Source: Metaphire vulgaris
Taxonomy: Eukaryota > Annelida > Clitellata > Crassiclitellata > Megascolecidae
Assembly (NCBI GenBank): GCA_018105865.1
Contig: CM030866.1
Location: 2,763,019 to 2,827,018, forward strand
Reading direction: 5' to 3'
DNA length: 64,000 nt
Of the stretch, positions 53,866 to 64,000 are shown piece after piece; position 1 is the first letter of the stretch; each line of letters opens with the position of its first letter. The position numbers were made by a program, and so were the translations under genes. The notes beneath the pieces were generated by a model, which was not told where the DNA came from, did no database searches, and worked only from the letters and a program-made list of their open reading frames with translations.

Positions 53866-54698
53866 CAGGGTTATTTCTGGGATTATCAATTTGGAGAGTC
53901 CGCAAATTCTGGGGGTCCCCTCCACAGTGCTACAGTAGGCTATAGATATGCAAAAATTCAGAAGAGAGATGAAACGAATTAAACCACATGTTCTTGTGTC
54001 CCCATCTTTGTTGTGTCAAACCGTACTAGATTTGTCAATATATTCTGTCTCAATTTTTTTCTAGAGCTTTAGAAATGCCACAAAAAATAATGAGCCGTTT
54101 GAAATGACACTATACAAAGTCTTTCAGAAATCTATTCTCTGTCAAATGTCTAAAAATCAATTGAGAGATAAGATGGCGCTTAAGAGAGCTGGTTTCTTCT
54201 ATTACAGGTTTTATAGACCACAAAAATATTATAAAATTGATACCCTGTTTGTGCTACAGTAGGCTATAGATATGCAAAAATTCAGAACAGTGATAAAACA
54301 AATTAAAATCACATATTCTTGTGTCCCCATCTTTGTTGTGTCAAACCGTACTAGATTTGTCAATATATTCTGTCTCAATTTTTTTCTAGAGCTTTCGAAA
54401 TGCCACGAAAAATAATGAGCCGTTTGAAACGACACTTTAGAAAGTCTTTCATTAATCTATTCTCTGTCAAATGTCTAAAACATCAATTGAGAGATAAGAT
54501 GGCGCTTATTAAGAGCTGGTTTCTTCTATTACAGGTTTTATAGACCACACAAATATTATAAAATTGATACCCCGTTTTCTGCTAGGCTCCCCTGCCAAAA
54601 GTCTGACAAGTGTAAAAAGTTCATTGCATATATGACTTTCAGGGGGTGGGGATGTCGGTCTAAAATTTGGGGGCCTAGAGGGTTTAAAAATATCTCTG
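53866..54698. mobile_element. hAT-like element, CAGGGTTATTTCTAGG family, with an internal 324-bp tandem duplication, TSD ATATCTAT
   Basis: Starts CAGGGTTATTTCTGGGATT and ends GTTTAAAAATATCTCTG; ATATCTAT flanks both sides. At 833 bp it is three to five times longer than its relatives because of two 324-bp copies (53927-54250 and 54251-54576) of unrelated internal sequence. Confidence 0.85.
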
Positions 54699-55284
54699 AT
54701 ATCTATACTTAGTGATTCAGTTGTTAGTACAGTGTAGATGCTAGAAAATGTCAGTTGGTCTCTATGCTTTTGTATTGGTTTATATTCATCTGCTGTCTTG
54801 GTTTGCATGTGGTTAATTGCAAACTGTGCACCATTTTCATAGATTTTTAAGGTTTAAATTGAATTTTTTATTTATAATCAGGCAGATGATTATAATTAGG
54901 ACACAGGCATTGATTAGGGTAGTTAAACTTTGCAAGTAAAAGTAAGTAAGCAAATTCTTGTGAATTTATATAGTGTTTTTATTAACAGTGCAACAGCAGC
55001 TACCCGTATTTATTCTTAGGCATGTGGGGTGGGGTGGGGTGAGGGTGGTAAATGAAGCAGGGTCATTTTATGGAAAGGATCATCATGGTTTGGGATTGTT
55101 TGTAAACATGGGGGCACCAAATTAGTTTACAAGACAGTCTGTAGTTCTGTACATTATGCTATGAAGTGAAGCATAGATATATGCCATCATTGATGTAATT
55201 GAGAATGTACAATTGTTGTATCTAGTTGTATCTCTTCCAATTAGCATTTCCTCCATAGTCTGTCTTGCTGTTTCCCTCTGACTG

Positions 55285-55372
55285 ATCTCTGGAATGACCT
55301 GGTCTTTTGCGGATGGATTTGAAGTACCATCGATTGATAGCCTTGAGTATTAGAAATGGTGCTATAGAAGTG

Positions 55373-55429
<57 letters not shown>

Positions 55430-55440
55430 TTATTATTATT

Positions 55441-55485
<45 letters not shown>
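55285..55485 (+). mobile_element. Retroposon 3' tail with (ATT)n then (ATC)n
   Basis: GGAATGACCTGGTCTTTTGC, GTACCATCGATTGATAGCC and GGTGCTATAGAAGTGCATT lead into (ATT)n and then (ATC)n. Confidence 0.6.
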
Positions 55486-55486
<1 letters not shown>

Positions 55487-55723
55487 GAGAAAGGAGAAAT
55501 AATTTTCAATATGACGATGTGTGATGAAATTAATATGTAGAGGAGAGTACTGACACTTAGCACAGCCGCCAGAAAACTGAGCGAAAATACTCCGTTTTTG
55601 ACACAGTTGACTGAACCCACCCAATGCTCTAAGCCTAAGGCGTTAAATGCCTTCCTAAGAAGCTGCAGGACATATGCAAAATCTCACTCTGTGTTGACTG
55701 TTCAGTCTTCTGACCATTTTTAG

Positions 55724-55866
55724 AGCCGCTTGATGAGCCAAGCCTTGTGGTTGAGCACTTCATTGACTCCAAAGAAGCTTTTTTTCGTCTTTATTTGCCG
55801 TTAACCGTTTTGCTTCAGTGCTCTGGTTATAATCGACATGTTTTGAGGCAGTACAGTTGGACCCAA
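55724..55866 (+). CDS. Possible Ig-like domain exon, candidate second exon of the gene starting at 49044
   Basis: After a TTTTTAG acceptor, a frame entered in phase 1 stays open for 47 codons to a CAA|GTGAGA donor in phase 0. It carries LTVLLQCSG followed about 15 residues later by QYSWTQ, the spacing of the B-strand Cys and C-strand Trp of an Ig domain. The G left by the 49119 donor completes the first codon, so the exons join in frame across a 6.6-kb intron. The second half of the domain would lie downstream and was not found. The open frame could be chance; the Ig reading rests on the Cys/Trp pattern only. Confidence 0.35.
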
Positions 55867-57147
55867 GTGAGAGATCTTGGTGCCGGTCTCTGTCCCGTAC
55901 CACCACCACCACCCCCCCCCCCAATCCATTTCGATGACTGTTTTAGGCCTGCGGTCGGGCAATACAAGTGGTATCTCTGGCTCCAATTGAAAAGTTGTCA
56001 GTCTTTGTCTCGGTCCAGATTGATGGTTAAAAAATGTGTCTGTTGCTGATATGTGTACCTAGATATTTTGCCTGTTTCCAATTACTCGGCCATTTGTTTC
56101 ATTTTCTTAAACTCCCAAATGAAATATGTTGATAAAACTTAATAGAATTATAGGGGCATGTACTTGTAGAAATTCGCTGTTTTGTGTTATGTGCAGAAGT
56201 GGTGATCAGAAAGAAGGCAGTTATTTCAACCAGACAATAATTCAATTATTCTATTCTTTGCAGCCATTGGAAGATCTTTTTTTAGAGGGGTGATTGGTTC
56301 TTATTCGGGGTTTGAGTTGTGATAAATTGTCTCTTTGTCTCAGTTTACTTTCGCACAGCTGTTAGTGAAGTTACATTACATTGCAGCTTATGTAATTGTC
56401 ATTCATAGATGCAGAAGAGTTTACACTCTACAGCAGTAATATATTTCCTAGTGTTGTTTTTCTGTTGTTGTTTTCATTTCATAACACTTGGTTTGCCTCG
56501 TGCTGCCATCACAGATTTTAAAAGAAAGCCCAATGGTTGGATATGGAACATACAGGGTTCTTTCTCATCAGTTATTTGATTAGTATGTTAGTTAAATAGT
56601 TCTTTGATTGTTTCCCTACAGTAAGTCTGTCTGTTATAACAATATATCACTACTTTAGATATAAAAGGGGTAACAGACAAATGCAGAGTGTTTTTCCATG
56701 TTATTCTCTCACATTTTGGCAGTTATTGAGCCTTCGGTTATGGAGATAAATTGTCCTGTGTGCTGCATGGCATGCTATCAAGTAGCTATATAAGCGTTGA
56801 CTTTGGGTCAAACTAATTACCGGTTTTTGGTCTCCAGACCTTTTTCACCTCATGAATAGAGAGGTCTTCCATCTTTCCAATTTCAAGGCATATCCGGGTG
56901 GGAGGTATTGGTCCAAATTGTTTTTTATTATCTTCCAGTTCAGCTTTGATGGTCCATTGGATCGACCCCCGCCCCCACCCCACCGCACAAGCCTCCCGCC
57001 CCCGGCTTTTCTTTAAGTACGGGCATTAGTCTTTGAAGCAGGGCTTCAATGACATAGAAAGCCGTAGTTGCTGCCCCAAGTAGCGTGAGTTAGACCCATT
57101 GATGCAGAGGTTTTATGGACATGTTGGTCAAGATTTGCTGGACAATT

Positions 57148-57321
57148 GTAATGTGGTATGTACTGGCATATTTCGTTATTTGTTTTGTAATGTGGTATGT
57201 ACTGGCATATTGCGTTATTTGTAATGTGGTATGTACTGGCATATTGCGTTATTTGTAATGTGGTATGTATTGGAATATTGCGTTATTTGTAATGTGGTAT
57301 GTACTGGCATATTGCGTTATT
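57148..57321 (+). repeat. 34-bp minisatellite, five units
   Basis: The unit GTAATGTGGTATGTACTGGC plus ATATTGCGTTATTT recurs five times. The first unit has a 4-bp insertion and the fourth two substitutions. Confidence 0.9.
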
Positions 57322-57706
57322 GAAAGGCCTTATGCCCTTTTAAAGCCATGATTGTTTTAATGAGTGAAATATTGTTATGTTATATTTTGGATCTTATTTC
57401 CTAGGATTTTGAAGCAGGAATGCTTATGGGGAGTTCATATTGAATGTGTTTATTCAAATGTCAAATTACATTGCAATTTATGCAGTTTTTCTTTTACGAT
57501 TACTGTACAATTGACTAAGTTCGTTGAATTCACTCATTTGTAAATTAATAGTAGAAGAGTGTTAAAAGTAAGTGTGGTGGGAGTTAGCAATGGATCAATT
57601 GGGTCACTAATACTCACGAGTCAATGGGCACTGACCAATCACTCATCAGATATTTACATCTTCTCTGTGGCAACGATGCAACTCTCTTGTATAATTGAGT
57701 AACTTT

Positions 57707-57880
57707 CAGGGACGTAGCCAGGAATTTGATTTGGGGGAGGGGGTATAAATATAAATATTTTCGGGGTCTAAATCGTAACTATAAACCATATAAGTCATAT
57801 ATAAAATCACATAAAAGACCAAGGTAGACTGATTTGGGGGTATATATACCGATATACCCCTTCCCGTCGCTACGCCCCTG
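57707..57880. mobile_element. hAT-like MITE, CAGGGACGTAGCC type
   Basis: Starts CAGGGACGTAGCCAGGAA and ends GTCGCTACGCCCCTG. The flanks GTAACTTT and ATAACACT are only partly alike, so the target duplication is decayed or misassigned. The interior matches the element at 59946. Confidence 0.7.
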
Positions 57881-58540
57881 ATAACACTGTTTTATGGGCG
57901 CTGGATACTGTTTTATGGATACATGACATTATATTTTGACCTGGCATAGCTCTTGAAAAGATATGATAAATAGGTGACTGTCCAGACCCCATGGGTCACG
58001 TGTCAAGGATCTCGTCCCGTGGTAACCAGACACTATGTATTGTGTGACGCATCTGTTGTGTACACGGAAAAACTCAGTTATTTATTGCAGACTCTGGCCA
58101 TTAGGAATTAATTAATTAATTAATTAATTAATTGGTTAATCAGGCCTATTTCCTCTTTATTAGTATCTACTTTAATTGCGCAATGAGCATTGAATGTGAT
58201 GGCCACCGTTGGAATGTAGGCACATGATTAGATGAGGTGATTACCTATTAGAGACGACTTCACCTATCCAGTGCAGCCGGGCCAGGTACTACCTTAACCG
58301 TTTTTTTCCTTTGTTGTCCTTGTCTTTGTTGATTCCTCATTCATCTTGCATATACCCCTACCCCACCCCCACCCGCACCAAAAGGAAGATCCTGGTGGAA
58401 AGAAGAAGAGAACAGAACTCTTGGATAGATAGAGTTAAAGTTTGGGGTAAAGCTGCTAGGGTTGAGTGCTACATTATAGTCGCAGATGTTTTCGACCTAA
58501 GACAGACCAACCAATATATTTAGATTGGTGACTCTGATCA

Positions 58541-58663
58541 TAGCCCTAGAACTCTTGACCCTGGTGACTCTGATTTAGTCGCTCCTTCCAGGAAATCAAG
58601 AGTTCTAGGGCTATAATTTTATAGGCCTATAACTTTTGATTTCTTGAGAGGAGTGACTAAATC
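58541..58663. repeat. Two overlapping inverted repeats
   Basis: TAGCCCTAGAACTCTTGA (58541-58558) pairs exactly with 58596-58613. GATTTAGTCGCTCC onward (58572-58603) pairs imperfectly with 58631-58663 (GAGTGACTAAATC end). The two hairpins are mutually exclusive. Confidence 0.8.
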
Positions 58664-58800
58664 TTTGAGTTGGGTGGTCCAGAGGGCTAGCACCCGCTAC
58701 TGAAATATCCAGAAATTGATACGTATTCTAAGCATTTCTTCTATGTTATCAGCAATGATCCGTAAAATAACAAAGTTAATAACGGTAACCTTTGTTTGTT

Positions 58801-58868
<68 letters not shown>

Positions 58869-59165
58869 CCAGTGAGGTCTATAAGTGGGAATTTTGCAAT
58901 ATTTAAGTAGAGTTCTTGAGCTTTTATAGTCGTGCTGTGATTAGTTGAAAGCAGTCAACTATTTCCCAAAGACTTTGTGTAGTGTTGACTCGAGGATTTT
59001 ATAATTGCAATGCTTGCTGTTGGGTTGGTATAATGACTGATATCCCAGGTATGTCATTCATGCAGTTAATAATATATAATTATTTATGTAATATTTGCCA
59101 ATATTACTGGTCCTAGTTGTGGGGTAATTGAATTTCCATATCTGAAATTAACACAATCTTACAAT

Positions 59166-59400
59166 CAGTGGCCTAGCGATATACTCAGGGGGGGCCCTTG
59201 TCGAAAAACGGCCAGGGGGCCATTTCTGCTACTTTAGTGACCTCTTATAAAACGTAAATTCCAGATGCGGTCTTGCACACTGGACCCTATTAGAGGGTCG
59301 GGTGACTCAGGTCTGGTGCCCTTTGCAGGTCGGGTGGGGGTGGGGGCGACGGGGGCCCTTGGCATTTGGCAAGGTTGTCCATATAGCTGCTACACCTCTG
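59166..59400. mobile_element. hAT-like MITE, TSD CTTACAAT
   Basis: Starts CAGTGGCCTAGCGATATA and ends ATATAGCTGCTACACCTCTG, flanked by CTTACAAT on both sides. Confidence 0.82.
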
Positions 59401-59469
59401 CTTACAATAATTTTTATCTCTTTGATTCTAATTTAATTTATGTTTAAATGTTATAATGTTAATGTTGCG

Positions 59470-59519
<50 letters not shown>

Positions 59520-59839
59520 CACCATAGGGTATATCATGTTTCCGAATATATTCACTAAGGATTCTATTGTAATCATTAGTCATTTAGTTGTTAATGATTA
59601 ATTGCCAGATTAATCATTGACGGTTGGGGGGTTGTGATCTATGATTTACATTGGCTGATCTCCGGTGAGCTTTGAAGATGTGTCCGGTTGTCATTAATCT
59701 ATCATTCTTGATGGATGATGCTGTACTGATAAATCTCTGTGCATTCATCCTTAAGTCTGTGCTGCCACATGGGAATTGTGAAAAAGCCATCTGATACACA
59801 ATATCCTGTGATTCAATGCCTTAAAAGACTTACAGCTAT

Positions 59840-60293
59840 CCGTTCTGTGGTGACTTTAATGAATTACATGTATTGGCGTTTGAAAGAGTTTGCCAAAAGT
59901 AAAACGCAGTATGCTGGACATCTAATAAGAGGCTCATGTTCTGAACAGGGGCGTAGCGACGGGGGTGGGTGGAATATCGGTATATACCCCCCCCCCAAAA
60001 AAAAATCAGTCTATCTTAAAGTTTTTTATGTGATTTACATGTGGTTATATGTGGTTTATATGGTTTATAGTTAAGATTTATAACCACCCAAAGTATTTAT
60101 ACCATCCCAAATGAAATTCCTGGCTATGCGCCTGGTTCTGAACAAGTGATAAATATATTGGAAGGGAAATTTGAAGGGAAGGGAGCAAAAGTGTGACCTG
60201 AAGAACTTGGATGGAGGACATCAGAGACTAGACAGGCATTGAAAACTATGGAGAACTAAAAAGAATTGCTGAGGATTGAGAAAAGTGGCACAA

Positions 60294-60327
<34 letters not shown>

Positions 60328-60330
60328 GAC
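59840..60330 (+). mobile_element. LINE ORF2 C-terminal remnant interrupted by a hAT-like MITE
   Basis: FAKSKTQYAGHLIRGSCSE lies before the MITE at 59946-60134. NILEGKFEGK, WMEDIRD and ELKRIAED lie after it, ending in (GAT)n. Several stops are present. Confidence 0.7.
59946..60134. mobile_element. hAT-like MITE nested in a LINE fragment, TSD GTTCTGAA
   Basis: Starts CAGGGGCGTAGCGACGG and ends CTGGCTATGCGCCTG, with GTTCTGAA on both sides. The LINE frame (YAGHLIRGSCSE before, NILEGKFEGK after) resumes on the far side. Confidence 0.88.
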
Positions 60331-60369
60331 ATTGGTAAGTGGTAAGCAGCTTCTTTAAGGTTGTTGCAT

Positions 60370-60545
60370 GACTGTATTGTAATGTAATGTAGCAGAATTT
60401 TAGCATAGCGCCTCTTGTGAAGAATCATTCAAAGGATGAGGCGACTAGGTGAGCACCTAATGTAGAAACAAGCAACCCAGTCAAGATTTGAACCCTGAAC
60501 TGGCAATCCAGGTCGCCAAGCACTGTATCACCATTGTCACGTAAT
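60370..60545 (-). mobile_element. tRNA-like SINE, antisense
   Basis: The reverse strand contains TTCAGGGTTCAAATCTTGAC, B-box-like. On the + strand ATTTTAGCATAGCGCCTCTT is the TATAGCGCC motif that recurs in the window. Confidence 0.45.
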
Positions 60546-61648
60546 CCAGTACCTACACTGGGTTTACTTCTATCTGTTTTTGCCTTCGTGTGGCAATAAA
60601 TGAGCCTTTGGTGTTCGAACTTTGGTTACTTAGTGATGGCAGTTTTTGTTGGGAATTCGACAGAAATGACTGGATCACTGAGATACGTGACAATTGCCAC
60701 TTTCTTCCGCATCAATTGCTATGGATTGATTTTCGGGATGACTGATGTCCAGATAATCCGGGACCTTTGATTGTAATTGAATGCCTAGGCATCCATTGTT
60801 ATTTGCATGTGGGTTACTTGATATGCACGAAGCGCGTTTGACAGTAACGGACAGCTACCCTTTGGGATTTATTCGTCCACGCCAAGAGCTATTTCGGGAG
60901 GGAGGATGATGACAGATTTGGCTCATCCCGGGTGACGAGTGACTGAGGGGTGGGTGGGGGCGCCTCCGTTCATTAAACCCGGGGCATCCTGAGGTCCAGA
61001 ACTCATTCAGTTGACCCCGATGATCGTGAAAGAGGACAAGAGCGCGTCGGTGCCGTATATGACGTTTTATTCAATGGATTATGAGTTTGGGGCGGTTTTG
61101 TTTCCCCCAATGACCCACTATCCCGACCTTCTCTGCCCTGAACATGTGTGCCTCTGAGATGAGTTGCCTTCTGTTCCTTTTGTGCTGGGGGATCTTTCTA
61201 ATGCAATTGTGAAGCCGGCCGGCATCGCAGTCCATCGGTCTCCCCAGTGGGGGCAATGTTAATTATAAGAGTGACTGGGAGGGAGATTGTCTTCAAATTC
61301 TGGGGGGGAGAGACTGGTCTCTTGGGAAAGTTATCCCAGCCTCTTATTCGTTTTGACAGTCAGAAATTTGTAGTCAGAAATTTGGAATGCCTGACTAAGC
61401 GGAAACATGGTTTCTGTGGGAATTCTGTGAATAAAGATGACATAAATTTGTTGCAAAATACAAGATATCAACTGTGCGTCTTGGAGTTTTAAAGATATCC
61501 ATATCTAGTGTATCTATTTAGTCTGTGTCACTGCTTTTTGTGATACTTAAGGCGTCGTCATGATGTATTGTATATGAAGATGCTATAGAATTTTAAAATT
61601 ACATATAAAATTATTTTATTGATTAGAACTACTCATTCCAGTAGCAGC

Positions 61649-61846
<198 letters not shown>

Positions 61847-61930
61847 CGTACAAGTACTTCTAGGACACCTAACACTTTAAAATACAGTATATCTGACAAC
61901 GGTTAATATTCAATCTCTCAATAACAGGTA

Positions 61931-62006
61931 TACGCTAACACATATTATAACTAATAATTAATTAATTACCGGTAATTAATTATTAGTTATAATATGTGTT
62001 AGCGTA
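61931..62006. repeat. Perfect inverted repeat, 34-bp arms and 8-bp centre
   Basis: The arms 61931-61964 and 61973-62006 are exact reverse complements (left arm begins TACGCTAACACATATTATAA). The centre ATTACCGG extends into the self-complementary ATTACCGGTAAT. It could form a cruciform, or a hairpin if transcribed. Confidence 0.95.
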
Positions 62007-62487
62007 CATGCAGTGATTCATTAATTGAAGAATTTAAGCATTCTATGTTGCTACTATGCACCTAATTAATTTAACTGGTGTATTTTTGTACGTTGTCATG
62101 GTTATTTTAGTCCTCAATGATTTGCTTGTTTTTCTGTGGGTGTTTTTGAGAGCATTGTGTTTTATAATACTGTCAAGTGTTTACTCATGGTTGTGCTGCT
62201 TTAAGTGGAAAACTTTTTCCGTTTTACTTTAGTGTTTATTGGTTTTGGAATTCGATACTCTTCTGCTGGTCCCAATGTTATCTTGGATGTAGCCATAAAG
62301 GACTGACACTGTTCTTGGTCTTTGAAAGGACCTATCAGATATTAATCAAAACATGGAGTTTAGGGGCAGATAGTGTGGTTCCAGGTCTTTTGTCAGACTG
62401 GAATTCAGACAGAGATAATAAAGAATAATAAAGCAAATAAAAGGGGGAAGAATTCTGCATTAGTCATGGTTTTGAGAGCATCTTCAC

Positions 62488-62640
62488 CAGTGGCGGCTCC
62501 AGGATTCGGCAAGTGGGGGTCGTTGGGAAGGCAACTTCTAAGCAGGGGGCAACTATTTTCCATAAAATCAGCACATACAGAAATAATATCACCCTCAGTT
62601 CTGGGCACTGGCAGTTCATTCAATGACGGGGGGGGCTTGG
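62488..62640. mobile_element. hAT-like MITE, CAGTGGCGGCTCC family, right end diverged
   Basis: Starts CAGTGGCGGCTCCAGGATTC, then GGCAAGTGGG and GGCAACTTCTAAGCA as in other copies. The right side is diverged. Confidence 0.7.
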
Positions 62641-62964
62641 CTTCCGAGATTTCAAAATCTGGTGCCGGATTTGTAGGGTTTAGATCAGGGTGTACTGTCC
62701 ATCTAGTGTCATGGTTAATTTTCAGTGCCCCCTTTAGGGTCAACAAACCTTGTGTACCCCTAAGTCTATCTTGTAAAGTTATGACATAATACAAGTGAGG
62801 AACTGGATATAACAGCATTGATATAATACACCAAAAGCAAAAGTAGTTTTCAAAACTGCCTTGTGGTAAACCTTCTGACAAGAAACTGAAGACTTGCTTG
62901 TCCAGAATTTAATACCAATAGCATTACAATAATTTAATTGTCCTTGCTTTGCAAACAACTTGTA

Positions 62965-63154
62965 CAGTGAAACCCGCTTAATTGCATAGGTGCCGCGCAA
63001 GCCCTGCTTATGCGATTAACTGGGCTATGCGAATAGCCGGGACGTCTGATAAATAATTAATTGTACGCACAAAACACTGGTACGGGTTTTTATGTTGTTA
63101 TGCGATTATGCAGGTTATGCAATTAAGCGGTATGCAATTAAGTGGGATCCACTG
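62965..63154. mobile_element. Tc1/mariner (pogo-like) MITE with TA duplication
   Basis: The left end is TA|CAGTGAAACCCGCTTAAT and the right end ATTAAGTGGGATCCACTG|TA, matching the general form of pogo/Tigger ends. Internal ATGCGATTA-type motifs are repeated. Confidence 0.8.
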
Positions 63155-63760
63155 TACTTTGTACTTTGTACATTGACAGTGACTGTGACATATTAAGCTT
63201 AGATTAATTATGGACAGTGGATCTTTAAGGAAACATGGAATCCTTTCTTATTTTATTGTGGCGTTGCATATCAAGTTGCATATCAAGTGTCTCAACCGTG
63301 GTGGCCTAAATTTTTTCATGGGTGGGTGGTGGGGTGGTCACAAAACAATGGTCACGGTGTTAATATATTTTAAGATATTAAATTCCACAGTTTTTAATTT
63401 CACTTTGCATGTCAGTAGTGTTTTAGTGTGAAAATATTGGCTAAGAGCCAAAATATAGTTAGCTACAAAATAGATTTGCATTTTTCAGGGGGGCAAGTGC
63501 CTCCAAAGTGTGGGCGCCCATGTGGCCCAGTTCTGTAAAAAATCTCAATGGGCCATATTTAAAAGATTTATTTGTTGTCATATTATCAAAACTACGGTAC
63601 TTGATATAGAAAACGGTGATCTTATAAACCCCCCAACCCCCCCCCCCGAACAGCTTGACAGCAGCGTCATATAAATTTGGATCCGTTAAATTGCATTTCC
63701 TTAGAGTACTTCAGACATAAATGAGATAAATCATGGATGAGGCTGTTGGTAACGCCCCAT

Positions 63761-63913
63761 CAGTGGCGGCTCCAGGATTTGGCAAGTGGGGCAGAGGGAC
63801 TGTAGCATGGGGCCAACCATTTCTTGATTGGTATGTAGTAATAAGTATAGGGTCCCAACAGGGGGCAGGCATTCAATGTGGGGGCACGGGACCCCCATAT
63901 GGAGCCACCACTA
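63761..63913. mobile_element. hAT-like MITE, CAGTGGCGGCTCC family
   Basis: Starts CAGTGGCGGCTCCAGGATTT and ends near ATATGGAGCCACCACT. Shortened interior; no clear target duplication. Confidence 0.75.
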
Positions 63914-63963
63914 CCCCCTCCATTTGCGGCACTCTGTGAGACTGAAAAAGTAAAGTTTTCCCA

Positions 63964-64000
63964 TGTCCGGCTTCGAGCATTAGGGTCCGGTGCTGACCTC
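63964..64000 (-). mobile_element. SINE tail at the window edge, antisense
   Basis: The reverse strand reads GAGGTCAGCACCGGACCCTA, the tail motif of the SINE at 15275. The head lies beyond the window. Confidence 0.6.

Larger units (their letters stand above)
49120..55723. other. Probable first intron of the 49044 gene
   Basis: Contains MITEs, retroposon tails and many microsatellites, plus the 53866-54698 hAT-like element. No convincing exon was found. Confidence 0.4.

Noticed and set aside
62405..62881. 158-codon minus-strand open frame
   Set aside because: It overlaps a CAGTGGCGGCT-family MITE and shows no family resemblance.

Overview
This is AT-rich nuclear DNA from an animal, most likely a marine invertebrate deuterostome (echinoderm, hemichordate or cephalochordate type). 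The evidence is spliced genes with GT-AG introns, two proteins that align along their length with vertebrate COG1 and ING4/ING5, abundant tRNA- and 5S-derived SINEs, decayed LINE 3' ends, hundreds of bases of trinucleotide microsatellite, and many small non-autonomous DNA transposons. The species cannot be fixed from the sequence alone. Most long open frames in the window are microsatellite or transposon artefacts; the real genes were assembled here from short exons by matching splice sites, reading phase and family similarity.

Layout. (1) 974-16615, + strand: the 3' three quarters of COG1, a Golgi tethering-complex subunit, in 19 exons that join in one frame to a stop (728 residues in the window; the 5' end lies upstream). 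(2) 16.7-18.3 kb: a short intergenic stretch with two MITEs. (3) 18347-23633, + strand: a complete seven-exon ING4/ING5-type gene (261 residues, PHD finger intact), with a poly(A) signal at 24030. (4) 24.1-29.0 kb: no gene seen; decayed transposons and a compound microsatellite. (5) 29.1-41.1 kb: a 12-kb tandem array with higher-order structure, built from a 403-bp module (A) and blocks of about 202-bp subrepeats (b). (6) 41.1-48.8 kb: transposon-rich DNA with a CpG-rich patch. (7) 48.85 kb to beyond the window, + strand: a probable secreted or membrane protein gene, with a GC-box promoter region, a signal-peptide exon at 49044-49119 and a phase-compatible Ig-like exon at 55724-55866. (8) The rest is LINE, SINE, MITE and microsatellite DNA.

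The genes are unrelated housekeeping and signalling functions arranged head to tail on one strand; nothing suggests joint function. The most unusual object is the higher-order tandem array. The best-supported mobile-element result is a set of small hAT-like families whose 8-bp target-site duplications can be read directly, alongside piggyBac-like TTAA palindromes of about 80 bp.
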